Shown here piece after piece: positions 34,575 to 45,478 of a stretch of DNA of 64,000 bases; position 1 is the first letter of the stretch, and the number at the start of each line of letters is the position of its first letter. This stretch comes from Verticillium longisporum (Eukaryota; Ascomycota; Sordariomycetes; Glomerellales; Plectosphaerellaceae). Location: assembly GCA_019188255.1 (NCBI GenBank), contig JAETXT010000004.1, positions 3,100,001 through 3,164,000 of the forward strand, written 5' to 3'. Position numbers and translations under genes: made by a program. The notes under the pieces were generated by a model. That model saw only the letters and a program-made list of their open reading frames with translations, searched no databases and was not told the DNA's origin.

Positions 34575-35543
34575 CTACTCCGACCCCGCCGCGTTTGTCA
34601 CCTTGACGCTGCCATCTTCCATGCCAAAGTACGCCGCAACAGGCTTTTGGGCCAGCCCGAACTTGCCGACCTTGGCCGCCTCGCTGCCGTCGAGACCGAA
34701 AAAGATGCCGACCTCGACAACGCCAGGAATCTTGACAATCTCATCCGCCAGCGCCTTGACGCCCCACGAGCCGTCGCCGGCACGCTCAGCACCGGCGCCC
34801 TCGCTCAGCAGCTTCAGCGGCGCAAACGGCGCGTCAATGATCCACATGCCATTGTCCGTCACGACCTCGCCGGCCTTGCCAGGGACACCAGGGCGAACGA
34901 GGGGCCCAGTCGAGCCCAGCGCCACGAGCTGGTTCAGGACATCGGGCGCCGCCATGGGCAGGACCTCAATGGGAATGGCCTTCCACTGCGTGAGCAGGTT
35001 TTTCGAGAGCTTGCGGTAGTCGGCGACGACGACAAACTTCTTGGCGGCAATGGCGACGAGCTTCTCCTGCAGCAGGCAGGCGCCGCCGCCCTTGTCGCAG
35101 TTGAGTTCGGCGTCGACCTCGTCGGCGCCGTCGAACGCGACGTCCAGCGTCACGGGCTTGCCGCCCTCCAGGGGCCTGTCGTCGAGGTTGCAGAGGCGCA
35201 GGCCGGCGGCCCGGATGAGGCCCTTGCTCTGGCTGCCGGTGGGGAAGAAGGTCATCTCGCCCCAGAACGAGGGGCCCTTGGCGGCGATGGCGTCGACGAC
35301 ATAGACGACTGTGCTGCCGGATCCGATGCCGACGTAGCGGTGGCTGGGCTGCAGGTGTTCGGACACGGCGCGGGCGGCGGCGGCCTTTTTGGCGGATTCG
35401 ACGGGGGACAGGGTGGACATGATGCGGGCTGCTGTTGAGGCTGCTTCGGGAGCAAAGTGAAGCCGGTGAAGGAATGGAAGGGGTATCTTGTTGGTAATTG
35501 TTGCTTGAGGGCAGAAGAAAGATGGACGCAGGAGGCGGAACAT
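34575..35543 (-). CDS. RKI1: Ribose-5-phosphate isomerase (RpiA type)
   Basis: An intronless 322-residue frame. It interconverts ribose-5-phosphate and ribulose-5-phosphate in the non-oxidative pentose phosphate pathway. RpiA motifs are HRYVGIGSGSTVVYVVDAI (phosphate loop), VAFDGADEVDAELNCDKGGGACLLQEK (catalytic Asp/Glu/Lys region), VVVADYRKLS and GMWIIDAPF. The first 41 residues (MFRLLRPSFFCPQATITNK onward) are basic and hydrophobic; the RpiA domain could start at the internal ATG giving MSTLSPVESAKKA (35420). Translation from 35543 might therefore add a mitochondrial-like leader, or the true start is internal. Both are plausible from sequence. No defects were seen. Confidence 0.95.
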   Translation of the reverse strand: MFRLLRPSFFCPQATITNKIPLPFLHRLHFAPEAASTAARIMSTLSPVESAKKAAAARAVSEHLQPSHRYVGIGSGSTVVYVVDAIAAKGPSFWGEMTFFPTGSQSKGLIRAAGLRLCNLDDRPLEGGKPVTLDVAFDGADEVDAELNCDKGGGACLLQEKLVAIAAKKFVVVADYRKLSKNLLTQWKAIPIEVLPMAAPDVLNQLVALGSTGPLVRPGVPGKAGEVVTDNGMWIIDAPFAPLKLLSEGAGAERAGDGSWGVKALADEIVKIPGVVEVGIFFGLDGSEAAKVGKFGLAQKPVAAYFGMEDGSVKVTNAAGSE

Positions 35544-35986
35544 GAGGGAGGGAGGGAGGGGTGAGGGTAAATCTCACGATGGTAACGACTGTGGTTGAGG
35601 TTTAAGCTGTAGTGGGGTGGTATGACGACAGCCGCCGTGAACCTCCGAGTCCGGGTGCTGAGTCAGTGTGAGGTGGGGTCTGTACTGGAGGCACGTGATC
35701 TTAAACAAACGATCCACTCACTGGGATTCCTGGACTTGGCGCCAGAACCTCGAGACACAATTTTCCTTACTTCAATTGCAGTCTTTTTAAAGCCATAACC
35801 CCCCTCAGTCATCCCAACCATCCTGGTTGTAATACCCTGAATAACGAAGGAAACGATACGCCGCGGTTGCAACAACGCCAACGAAGAAGTTGCCGAGAAC
35901 CACTGGCATGACGCAGGACAGTAATGTAACACCCCTCCCTCGGGCGGGGTCATTATGTCTCCGCACACCTCTGCCCCTCACCCAAC
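35544..35986. other. Intergenic region upstream of tRNA-Ser
   Basis: About 440 bp containing the isomerase promoter and the upstream flank of the tRNA gene. No protein gene is convincing. Confidence 0.55.
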
Positions 35987-36098
35987 GGCGCTTTGGCCGA
36001 GTGGTTAAGGCGATGCCCTGCTATTGATGGGCGTCCACGGAAGCTTGATAGTCTAGGCATTGTGTTCGCACGCGCAGGTTCGAATCCTGCAGGCGTCG
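35987..36098 (+). tRNA. tRNA-Ser (anticodon GCT) with a 31-nt intron
   Basis: The acceptor strand 35987-35993 (GGCGCTT) pairs with 36091-36097 (AGGCGTC) using G-U wobbles, followed by discriminator G36098 as in serine tRNAs. The D arm has the A-box GTGGTTAAGG. The anticodon stem ATGCC (36013-36017) pairs with GGCAT (36056-36060). The anticodon GCT is at 36020-36022, followed by A37 and an intron at the canonical position (36024-36054). A long variable arm marks it as class II. The T arm carries GGTTCGAATCC, the B-box. The CCA end is not encoded, as expected. Confidence 0.93.
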
Positions 36099-36341
36099 TT
36101 AATCTTTTTGTCGTTTTCGCTTGAGGATGGAACACTGTATTTTTGGTCCTGACTACCTCCCTAAGGAACTCAAGGTACCTAATACATTGAATCCCTCCTT
36201 GGCTTAAGGAGTGCAGTGGCAGATGCTTAGTCTTCCACAAGCCCCATTCCTCACGAGGAAATGTGTACGACTACCTAGACAAGCATCAAGAATATATCCT
36301 TCACCTCCAGCTTCTCCCAGACACTTCCTTTCCACGTCAAC

Positions 36342-36954
36342 ATGACAGGCCGGACGCACCCGCCAGATCTTCATTGGGTTGAGTCACCGGCTGCCGAGCA
36401 GTCATTGGCACTTCTCCATCCAAGCTTTGAAGAGACGGGCAATGATCCAGTCCGGATCAAGTTCACGAAAAAGGCCAGCAAGGCCCGGGACCGACTCATC
36501 TCTGATGAGTCGCATGCTCTTGTAAGTGAAATAGGCTCGTCGCCATCCTCTTCGAGGTAAACACGCATAGACACGATGACGATCGAGATGTGTGGCTGTT
36601 TCTCAACAGAAAGAAGTCCTTTTAGCTTACTCTGCCTCTGGAAATATTCGAGGAGAGCCTTGTGTTTGTTGCCCCTGGGGGCAGGAGCTGGCTCAGCAGG
36701 CCGAGCTTGAGTCTCCTGGGGCTCTTGAAACGGGAGTTCGGATCAGCACAGGATTTGGAGCCGTCCATAAGGATCTTGCAGACGTGGCAGTCAAGGCCAT
36801 CTTGACGCACAACCGCCATCTGAGGCATTTCGGGGTTCATAGGCAGCTATGGAAAGCGTTTGTCCGGTGTACGAGTGGAGGATTTACGGCATTGATATTT
36901 TCGGATGCAAGGTCGGAGATGATGTCGAGAGAAGAGTACACGATGCCAAAATGA
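36342..36954 (+). CDS. Hypothetical protein, two exons, 174 residues
   Basis: The exons are 36342-36521 and 36610-36954. The donor GTAAGT follows CTT and the acceptor is CAACAG, with an 88-nt intron in phase 0. The first exon encodes a charged stretch (DPVRIKFTKKASKARDRL). The second has a CVCCPWGQE motif and a Gly-rich segment (GVRISTGFGAVHKDLADVAVK). No domain, signal peptide or membrane segment was recognised. The strong donor and consistent frame favour a real gene, but with no family link it might also be chance. Confidence 0.45.
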
Positions 36955-37538
36955 TATTCGCTGAGTTGATGAGAACCAGATGAAGTGTGAAAACAATTTG
37001 ATACGAACCCCGTCCCGACCTGTTGAGGCACTGCACCGTTCATGTCTGCACCAACAAGGGGCCGTGGTTTGGGGTTCTTGAGCACCGCCCCATGTCGGTC
37101 TGACCAATGTCAGATGATTTTAGCCTGCTGATGCATGTCCCTAGCAAGCGGTTCAGTGTTGTTCATGATGTTTCTGCACCGGAATTTTGGGCAATTGAAC
37201 AGTCGGTCGCCTTCTTACATGAGAGAAGTCTCTCTTCATGATGCCTCGTTGTGATCGAACCCTACGACATGTATGACGCAGAATTCCAGAGACCGAAAAA
37301 CGATGCGTGATATCGCGATGAGTCTGTTCCCAAGTTTTGCGTCGTTTGCGAGCATCGCGAAAAGGCAGCAGTGAATGAGACACGACCAATCGCTGCCGAG
37401 TTCGCCGTCAATGACGTCGGCATGTAACGCAATACCGTACCGTAGGACAAAGTTCACCCGCGCGCTCAGACCAGACAAGACAAGAGATAAGCATCATCTT
37501 CGACCTCCTGGCCTCTCCTCCGACCAGAAGCACTGGCT
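36955..37538. other. Intergenic region
   Basis: 584 bp between two small genes; no coding signal stands out. Confidence 0.5.
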
Positions 37539-37964
37539 ATGGCCCTCTGGCCCCCCATCTCCAACCCGTCCACGATGTTGTCTCTTTTCGCCGCTCTCCC
37601 GGCCATCGTCCTCTCTCTCCACTTCACCATCGCGGCAGTAGCCCGATTGAGCGACGCACTCCCGACCCTCCACGCGCGAACCTATCGGAAGACGCAGCTC
37701 TCGGCAGCGAAACTCTACCCCGTCGTGCCCTTCAAAGACGACATTCCCAGGCACATGCGCTACGTCGGCGCCTGGTATATCCTGACCGCCGCCATGCTGG
37801 CCTGGCCGTCGACGCGCGGCAGCCTGCCGACGCTGGGGCTCGTCCTCTTCTGGACGGGCGCCGGTGCCTGGAGCCGGGCCAAGAGCGGCCTGAAGTTCCG
37901 CCTGCCGCTCATGAACGCGTCGCTTGGCGTCTTGGTCTTTGTCATGGAGAGACTCAACGGCTGA
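37539..37964 (+). CDS. Small four-helix membrane protein, DoxX-like
   Basis: An intronless 141-residue frame. Four hydrophobic helices are visible: LSLFAALPAIVLSLHFTIAA, YVGAWYILTAAMLAWP, LGLVLFWTGAGAWS and LPLMNASLGVLVFVM. A conserved-looking loop, DDIPRHMRYVGAWYI, precedes helix 2. The size and helix arrangement resemble fungal DoxX-like membrane proteins of unknown role. No signal peptide distinct from helix 1 and no active-site motif were recognised. The stop is followed by a purine-rich 3' region. Confidence 0.7.
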   Translation: MALWPPISNPSTMLSLFAALPAIVLSLHFTIAAVARLSDALPTLHARTYRKTQLSAAKLYPVVPFKDDIPRHMRYVGAWYILTAAMLAWPSTRGSLPTLGLVLFWTGAGAWSRAKSGLKFRLPLMNASLGVLVFVMERLNG

Positions 37965-38193
37965 CTGGGCCGGAAAAGAAAAAAAGAAAAGGAACGCGAC
38001 GCGAAGGACGCGTTTGTCATGGGAACGTGCCCGCGCGCTCGAGGTGGATGATGTAAAAGGCTGAGATGACATCACCATTCGCTCGAGCTGCTTGGATCTA
38101 CATTTCTACCTTCTCTTCTTCGGTACGAGACATTCATCTTCTCGTCTCCAGCATTCATTCAACATTCGAATTCTACAGAATTAAATCATCAAG

Positions 38194-39449
38194 ATGGTCG
38201 CGACACGATCCAACAACACCCATGCCAAGGCCGATGGTGCTCACGGTGATGCCGCTGCCGGCGAGAAGCATGTCATTGACAACCAGGACAATGGAGCCTC
38301 GCCCGACGCAAAGCGCGTGAAGAGAGACGAGGCCGACGATGAGAAACAGACTACAATTGAAGAAAGCTTTGCCAAGAGTGGCGAGTCCAAGCCCACAACC
38401 ACAACAGACGAGTCACGCCACAATGAAGCCGATAAACAGACCAAGAATGACAACGACACGGAAATGGGCGACAGCAAGGACGCGGACAGCGACAACAAGG
38501 TCGATGCCAAGCCCACCAGCAAAAGCGACACCGCCGAGAAGCCCCACGAAGACCCCGACGTCCCCTCTAGCATCCTCGAAAAGGGTCTCATCTACTTCTT
38601 CATCCGCGCGCGCGTCAACATTGATGAGCCTGAGCAGGTCAACGACATTGCTCGCAGCTACTTCATTCTGCGACCTCTCGCCAGGGATGCCCGTCTCGGC
38701 GAGGGCCCCATCGGCGATGCGGGCAATAGCCGTCTGCTTGCGTTGCCGAAGAAGGTCCTCCCTCAGAGCGGAAAGGACCGATTCATGGTGTTTGTCGAAA
38801 AGTCGGGCGCGAGCTTCAAGGAGCTGAAGGAGACCTTCTTGCAAGGCGCGGAGAACGTGTCCAAGACGCAGGGGACGAGCACGACGCCTCCCGCCACGCC
38901 GGTCGCCGAGGGCGTGTATGTGATTACCAGCACCGGGCGCGATAGCCATCTGGCGTACATGATCACCCTGCCTGGGGAGTTGGGGGAGGTACAGAAGGAC
39001 CTGGGTGTCAAGGAGCAGGGCAGCTTCATCGTGAGCACGAAGAACCCTGAGCAACCTTCGCCCGCCAACACGCAGTTGCCCGAGGGGCCGGGCTTCTCAA
39101 AGGAGTCAGTCTCTGCTTGCTCCGATATCGCGATTTCCTTGCTGACACCAATTGCAGGATCCAAGAAGAGTTCCAGTGCCGTCGCTGGCTACCATCGAAA
39201 CCGGCGCACTTTGACTACCCCAACGCGCAGATCCTGCTCATTGGCGAGTCCAGCGGCATCGAGAAGGCCGTTGAGCCGCAGAAGAAGGACCAGAAGAATG
39301 GCAAGGAAGAGCCAGAGGAGGTGCTGAAGGATCTAGAGGATGACGATGTCGATCGTATGAAGCATCTGGGCGACAGTGACTCAGAGGCTATTTTCAAGGA
39401 CCTGAGAGCGAGTGCGGATGACTATCCCAAGCTGATGACGACTTTTTGA
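38194..39449 (+). CDS. Conserved fungal nuclear-type protein (often labelled BTB-domain transcription factor)
   Basis: Two exons (38194-39104, 39158-39449; 53-nt intron) give 400 residues. The first ~130 residues are highly charged low complexity (many D, E, K, S, T) with a KRVKRDE nuclear-localisation-like cluster. A conserved block follows: SSILEKGLIYFFIRARVNI, ARSYFILRPLARDA, NSRLLALPKKVLP, DRFMVFVEKSGASF, then GVYVITSTGRDSHLAYMI and GSFIVSTKNPE. Such proteins recur in ascomycetes and are labelled BTB-domain transcription factors in annotation pipelines, but no BTB fold is obvious here. The C-terminus is acidic. Its function is unknown; a nuclear location is inferred from composition. Confidence 0.85.
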
Positions 39450-39524
39450 GCTATTAAAACCATCCGAGTTGATGAAGATGGCAGTTTTCAACGTCTCATC
39501 GTTTTGCTGATGTAGATGTTGCGC

Positions 39525-40409
39525 CTATCCAATGAATGAAAGCCACAGCCTCAACTTCTCCCCCTGGTCAGTCTTGGTGTCGGCTTTTTGCGACTGTTTC
39601 GATTTCTGCGATGCCTCCGTTTCCTTGCGAGGCCGATCCGCGAATCCAATTGGCTCATCTGGGTCAAAGAGTCCCATGTGTTTCTTGCACATCCAAACAT
39701 CTGGCCACCGTGCCGGAGCCTCCCAGCAATCTGGAGCCCGACATGGTGGCGAAGGGCTTGGTGCCGACTGGTTCGCCTCTCCAACACCTGGCTGTGCCAG
39801 CTTGCAGGGAGTCTTTCTTTTGAAAGGACCAGCGTGTAACTTTGCGCCGCAACTGGGGTCCATGCAATACCCGTGTCGGGAGCAATATCGCTCTCGCAGA
39901 ATCGGGGACACGCGCGTAGGCATCACGAGCGGCGCTTCCCTCCAATTGTCAACTGCTCTCTCGGTAACTTCAACACGCTTTACAGCACTTTCGTCTTTGA
40001 AAACCACGCTTGATTCGTCTGAAATTTCATGCTGATCGCAGAGCGAGATTTCATGCTGCTCGGAGAGCCAGCCTCGGCTGACGTCGTCCGTCTCCCGCCA
40101 CTGGGGGCACCGGAGGCCGCTCGGCAAGACATAGACGCACTGGTGCCGGGAGACGGGGCTCGGGGGCCTATGGAGCGGGCATGCCGCCCCTGCAGGCGAG
40201 CACTTTGAGCCGAGGCTGTGGCAGGGACCATGTCGACTGGTAGGCGTCTCTGTTGTGGGGTCGACGGCGCGCGCGTTGGGGCATGGGAGGAAGGTTTGCG
40301 CGTCAATGTGCGTGCAGGTGTAGCGAGAAGAGGCGCCAGGAGGTGGAGGTGGCGGGCCCTTGGGGATCTCTGAGCGGCGAAAGGGGTTGCGGAACGGAGA
40401 ACGGGCCAT
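39525..40409 (-). CDS. Cys/His-rich protein with repeated zinc-binding-like modules
   Basis: An intronless 294-residue frame from ATG 40409. The N-terminus is basic and proline-rich (PKGPPPPPPGASS). Cysteines and histidines fall in recurring pairs: CTHIDAQTFLPC...CPLHR, CVYVLPSGLRCPQW...CDQHE, CSRHGYCMDPSCGAKLHAG and CRAPDCWEAP...CKKHMG. The recurring C-x(n)-C...C-x2-H pattern suggests three or four small zinc modules. The family was not recognised. The C-terminus is Lys/Ser-rich. It converges with the preceding gene, with 3' ends 76 bp apart. Confidence 0.65.
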   Translation of the reverse strand: MARSPFRNPFRRSEIPKGPPPPPPGASSRYTCTHIDAQTFLPCPNARAVDPTTETPTSRHGPCHSLGSKCSPAGAACPLHRPPSPVSRHQCVYVLPSGLRCPQWRETDDVSRGWLSEQHEISLCDQHEISDESSVVFKDESAVKRVEVTERAVDNWREAPLVMPTRVSPILRERYCSRHGYCMDPSCGAKLHAGPFKRKTPCKLAQPGVGEANQSAPSPSPPCRAPDCWEAPARWPDVWMCKKHMGLFDPDEPIGFADRPRKETEASQKSKQSQKADTKTDQGEKLRLWLSFIG

Positions 40410-41307
40410 GGTTCAGCTTGGTGACGCTGGTCGCGATGCTCGATTTAGTGTGGCAAAGTGTTGGCATGAGTTGTGTTGAAAACAATTAAAAACAGCAAAG
40501 GGCACAAGTGCTGTAGTTATTCATGTCGATAGATATCTTTAGAGAATAAAAAACAGAAAAGTGGTCAAGAGTTGAACGGTGGAAGCCTGCTTTTGGGGAG
40601 GGTCGCTGTCCGAAGACATGCGGCACAGCCCCCGGCGTGAGCTTGACAGCCATCCTCATTGGCCACGGCATGTCACATTCGACGTGACATCCATCGGTGG
40701 CATCAAAGGCCGCTGATAGTCGTTCTGTTCACATTTAGCTGTTCAATGAAGTTCATGGCGTTGAGTATGTCGAGAATCGTGCTGGCAAGCCAGATTGAGG
40801 ACTGATCGTAAGGGTCTTCAACGGGATTCGTCGATGCGAAGCCGAACAAACCTGCGACATCGAGAAAGGGTAACAGAAGCGTCCATTGCAGATTGACCGG
40901 AAGAAAGCTTGTATTCCTAACTCTGTTCTCGGCGAACAGATAATCTAAGAGAACATGGCTCCCAACGCTACTGACTGCGACAACTCGGTGAAGGCGGGGT
41001 AATCGACTCCTGACCGAAAGCTCCTTAGTCAGCCGCGGGGTTGTTCCTGCCACTTCGCACCACCTGCCGTTGACTCACGAATGCGGCCAGAAATTCGGAC
41101 CCCTCCTCCGCGATCTTGAAAGTCCGCGACGTGTCGCTACCACCGTACTGTCCTGACTGCTTTCGGAGCGAGCTCTGGTAGGCCTTTTTGCTGAGACTTC
41201 CAGTAACGACCAAGTGTCTGACAGCATTGACACGACTTTCGTCGCTTACGACCTCCGAGCACCCCGCCAACGCGCACGAGTATCGACCCCGCGTTGCGAC
41301 CATCACC
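40410..41307. other. Intergenic region and WRS1 promoter
   Basis: About 900 bp. The right half (41180-41307) is the pyrimidine-rich leader of the tryptophanyl-tRNA synthetase. A 115-codon minus-strand frame at 40703-41053 lacks an ATG and was not accepted. Confidence 0.55.
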
Positions 41308-43654
41308 ATGTCTGCCGCCCCCGAAGCTCCCGCCCAGGAAGTCCCGCCCGCCGCCGTCGGTGAGGCTCCTGCCGATTCCTCGCAGCAGAAGATTGACCCC
41401 TGGAATGTTTCTGGTGCTGTGAGTGTTTTGTGCCAGGCCATGGAGCGGGCAATCGGCCATGCGCCTAGGCTGCTGGCTCGACAAGGTGGTGAACGAGGGC
41501 TGATCTATTCAGGTCGGCGAAGATGGCAAGATTCAGGCCATTGATTACAGGGTACAAATTTTGCCGTCCTACACGATCCGATCGAGACGGCTGACGTGTA
41601 CTACAGAAACTTGTGGACGAGTTCGGCACCAAGCTCATCGACGAGGCCATGCTCGAGCGTTTCGAACGTGTTGTCGGCGTCAAGCCGCACCACCTCCTCC
41701 GACGAGGCGTTGTTTTCTCCCACCGCGACCTCGACTTGATTCTCGACCGATACGAGAAGAAGCTTCCCTTCTTCATCTACACTGGTACGCCAGAAATACT
41801 GGGCATTGGTGGTCAATATGAAGTAGAATCATGTGCTGATGCAGTTTGCGTATAGGCCGTGGTCCCTCTTCCGACTCGATGCACATTGGACACGTCATGT
41901 GAGTTTCGTGTAGACTTGTAGGCAAGGTGAAAGGTGACGACTAACGTATCAGTCCCTTCACGCTTACCAAGTGGCTGTCGGATGTACTGGATGCGCCGCT
42001 CGTGGTATGTTGAGACTGAACATGCGGTTTCCATTGCACGACTGACATCTTGCAGATCATGATGACGGATGGTACGTTTCGCGGCTTAAGTCACACCAAC
42101 GCACAGACACGTGTAGCTGTGTTTCTGAACTAACACGCTCCAAAAGATGAAAAGTTCCTCTTCTCCGAGAAGCGAACGTAGGTTGCCAGCCGCAGACCCG
42201 TTGCCGCCGAACTGGGCTAACCAGCAAAAGCGTCGAGGAAGTGAAGCAATACACCAAGTCCAACGCCAAGGATATCTTGGCCATTGGCTTCAGCCCTGAC
42301 AGGTTCGTGCTATACCAGTGGGTGGACCATTGAAGTCGTACTGACAGGTGTTCAGGACATTCCTCTTCAACGACTACGACTACGTTGGCGGCAAGTTCTA
42401 CGAGACCATCTCCAAGGTGTCCAAGAGAATCACTGTCAACACTGCCAATGCGGCCTTTGGCTTCGATGGCAGTTCCTCTATCGGCAAAGTAGGGAAACCC
42501 AGGTCCTGCTGACGAGTCTCACTAACGGTGCGCAGGTGCACTTTGCCGCCATTCAGGCCTCAGCCTCCTTCGCCCCGTCCTTTCCCCACATCTTCGGCAC
42601 GGATGAAGCCCGCTCCAGCCAGATTCCGTATGAACTCTGACCAACATCATGTCCTGTTTGATGCCAACGCAGCTACTAACGCAATCCAGTTGCCTTATTC
42701 CCTGTGCTATTGACCAAGGTAAGTCCTTTTGAATGATCCCCGTCGCCATGTCTGCGTCACTCCTCACCCATATCTGCCTGTTCTTTAACCCGCACTTCCT
42801 CTGTTGATGGGCTTCGCGACTCAAGAAGCCACACGGTAGACCTCATGCTAACACTCCAAAGACCCCTACTTCCGCTTGACCAGAGACATCAGCCAGGGCC
42901 TGAAGTACGCGAAGCCTTCGCTTATCCATTCTCGATTCCTTGACGCCCTCCAGGGACCTGGCTCTAAAATGTCGGCATCTGTCGCATCCTCTGCCATTTT
43001 CATGTTCGACACACCCAAGCAGATCCTGTCCAAGATGAACAAGTACGCCTACAGCGGCGGACGCGAGACGGCGGAAGAGCAACGTGCGCTGGGAGCCAAC
43101 CCCGATGTCGATGTCAGCTATCAATACCTTCGATTCTTCCTTGAGGTACCTGTCCACTCTCCTACGCTCTTCACACTCACTGACAGGTCATAGAATGACG
43201 AGGAGCTGGCTCAAATTGAGAAGGACTACAGGTCGGGCAAGATGATGACCGGCGAAATCAAGAAGAGGCAAGGGTTGCCCGCCCCTCAAAGAATTTTGCA
43301 CCACTAACGGTAGCCAGGTGTGCTGAGGAGTTGTCCAAATTCTGCACGGGCTTTCAGGAGAGGAGGGCGAAGGTGACCGATGAGACTGTCGCGCAGTTCA
43401 TGGCTCGTCGTCCCTTGGTCTGGCGCGGCTCAGAGGCCCTCGCCGACCTGGCTGCCAGGCCTAAAACCGATGGCGAAGGCAAGGCCGAGGGTGAGGGAGA
43501 TGGAAAGCTGACGAAGAACCAGCTCAAGAAGCTGGAGAAACAGAGGCAGATTGATGCGAAGAAGGCGGCCAAGGCCCAAGAAAAGGGTGCCAAGGATGCC
43601 GGTGCCGCTGAAGCGCCGGCTGCTCCTACCGAGGCGACGCCTGCGTCGTCATAG
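41308..43654 (+). CDS. WRS1: Tryptophanyl-tRNA synthetase, cytoplasmic
   Basis: Fourteen exons: 41308-41418, 41513-41551, 41607-41784, 41856-41898, 41953-42004, 42056-42071, 42147-42177, 42231-42302, 42356-42488, 42536-42627, 42690-42718, 42862-43145, 43194-43267 and 43318-43654. They join in frame to 496 residues. It charges tRNA-Trp in the cytosol. Class I signatures are HIGH-type MHIGHVI (split by intron 4) and KMSAS in [14 protein letters not shown]. Family segments include FVGGK-like [27 protein letters not shown] and [15 protein letters not shown]. The Lys/Ala-rich C-terminal tail resembles other fungal synthetases. The tiny exon 6 (16 nt) is needed for frame. The intron before exon 14 has a GC donor (AG|GCAAGG). 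No mitochondrial leader is visible. Confidence 0.96.
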
Positions 43655-44480
43655 GACTGCAAGACAATATACCATGTTCCGAAGAGGCTTTTGATGGAGA
43701 AATGATTCCCTCGAAACATGACCGCAATTCCAACACCCCTCATGTCCATTTCGGGCTTGGCTTGCTGCTGTACTCCCACAACTGGAAGGTCGTCAATACA
43801 AGCGGCATGGCTGCCGAGGGTGTTCACATTATTACTGAATGGAGCGCGGAAGCAGCCTCATGCGCGTGTTCTGCATAAGACAAGGGTTACGCAACTACCC
43901 CACGAGATCTCATCGCATCTACCTCGAGGCCTTGATTGGCGGCATATTATAACCGCTCGATTGTCAGTGGCAGATCGCCGACTTGGGCTGAGCGCCAGAT
44001 GGCTCGGGAAAGCCTAGATTGGTGCCGAGGCGGCCGAACCTTGTTTCTCTCATCAATCAGGGGTGGTACATCATCTGTAGAAGGCCGTCGATGCGGACTT
44101 GGGCACCTTTCATCGAACCTCCTGACCATCGCTCATGCATATCCGATCGCTTTTGACCCCTATGCCATCCCGGCCAGCCAAATCATGATGCGTGAACAAC
44201 GAGGCTATCACGCCATGAATGCTAACACTGGTGGATAATTGGAGATACTTCACAGACTTCAAGACTCGGCAAGTCGGCATTGGAGTGCTTTCGAGGTCTG
44301 GGCAGACAGTGTACGGCTCGGCATTAGTATAAATGTCAACATATTCGCTCTGAGTCTACCTACAACTGCTTGCTACTCATCAGCCGCCGTCGAGTTCCAC
44401 ATGACGAGCCTCTCAAACCTACCGAATTTACCACCGGCATTCATCTAAGGCCTTGTCATATCCTGTGAGCTTCTGCAAAC
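43655..44480. other. Intergenic region
   Basis: About 830 bp between the synthetase and pectate lyase; presumably the pectate lyase promoter. No gene was recognised. Confidence 0.55.
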
Positions 44481-45478
44481 ATGTTTAACAGCAAGATCGC
44501 TCTGGCCTTGTTCGCTGCCGTCGGCACTGCAGTGGCTCAGTGTGGCAACGCTGCTGTCGACGAGCTTGTCGGCTACGGCTCTGCCACCACTGGCGGAGGC
44601 AATGCCCCGCCTGTTGTCGTGACCACATGCAGCCAGTTCACGGCGGCTCTGAAGAACAGCGGCGTTATTCACGTCAGCGGAATCATCGATGGCTGCGGCA
44701 TCCTCCGTGTAGAGAACAACACCTCGGTTCTCGGCCTCGGTGCCAAATCCGGCTTGACCGGAGGTGGCCTGCGGCTGTACAAGGTCGACAACATCATCCT
44801 TCGCAACCTTCATCTCAGCATGGCGCCCCGGGGCGGCGACCTTGTTGAGGCCGAGCGTAGCACGAACATCTGGATTGACCATCTTGATCTCTCAAACGCG
44901 GGCATCGTCGGCAACAAGGACTTTTACGATGGTCTGCTCGACATTAAGCGTGCCTCGGACTGGGTCACCGTCTCGTGGACCAAGTTCCACGACCACGTAA
45001 GTTTCCCTCCGCGTACATGAGTCCCTGAATGTATCTGACGGTAAATTAGTGGAAAGGCTCCCTGATCGGCCACTCGAGCGGCAACACAAAGCAGGACGCC
45101 GGCACAATGCATGTGACATACCACCACAACAGCTTCATCAACGTCAACTCGCGCCTGCCTTCCATCCGCTTCGGCACCGGCCACATCTACAGCTCGTGCT
45201 ACCTCGACAACCCGACATCGGGCGTCAACTCGCGCGAGAACGCGCAGGTCCTCGTCGAGTCGACGTACTTTGAGAACACGCGCCGCGCCATCGTCACGGA
45301 CCTCGACGCGAAGCTCGAGGGCTGGGCTGTGGAGCGGAACAATGTCTACGTCAACTCGGACATTGACATTACGCAGGTGGGCAGTTTTGTGGCGCCGCCT
45401 TACAGTTATGATGTCGATGCTGCTAGCTGTGTGTGTGATTTGATCGAGAGCCAGGCTGGAACTGGAGTCATTGGCTGA
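44481..45478 (+). CDS. Secreted pectate lyase (polysaccharide lyase family 1)
   Basis: Two exons (44481-44996, 45050-45478; 53-nt intron) give 314 residues. The signal peptide MFNSKIALALFAAVGTAVAQ is clear. It would cleave de-esterified pectin by Ca2+-dependent beta-elimination outside the cell. PL1 motifs are NTSVLGLGAKSGLTGGGLR, NIWIDHLDLSN, FYDGLLDIKRASDWVTVSW (Ca-binding aspartates and the parallel beta-helix ladder), TYHHNSFINVNSRLPSIRFG (with the catalytic-type Arg) and HIYSSCYLDN. The length is typical for fungal PL1. It is a plant cell-wall enzyme, in keeping with plant association. No defects were seen. Confidence 0.95.

Noticed and set aside
40703..41053. A 116-codon minus-strand frame with hydrophobic stretches
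   Set aside because: It begins with GTG, has no ATG or upstream exon, and overlaps the WRS1 promoter.
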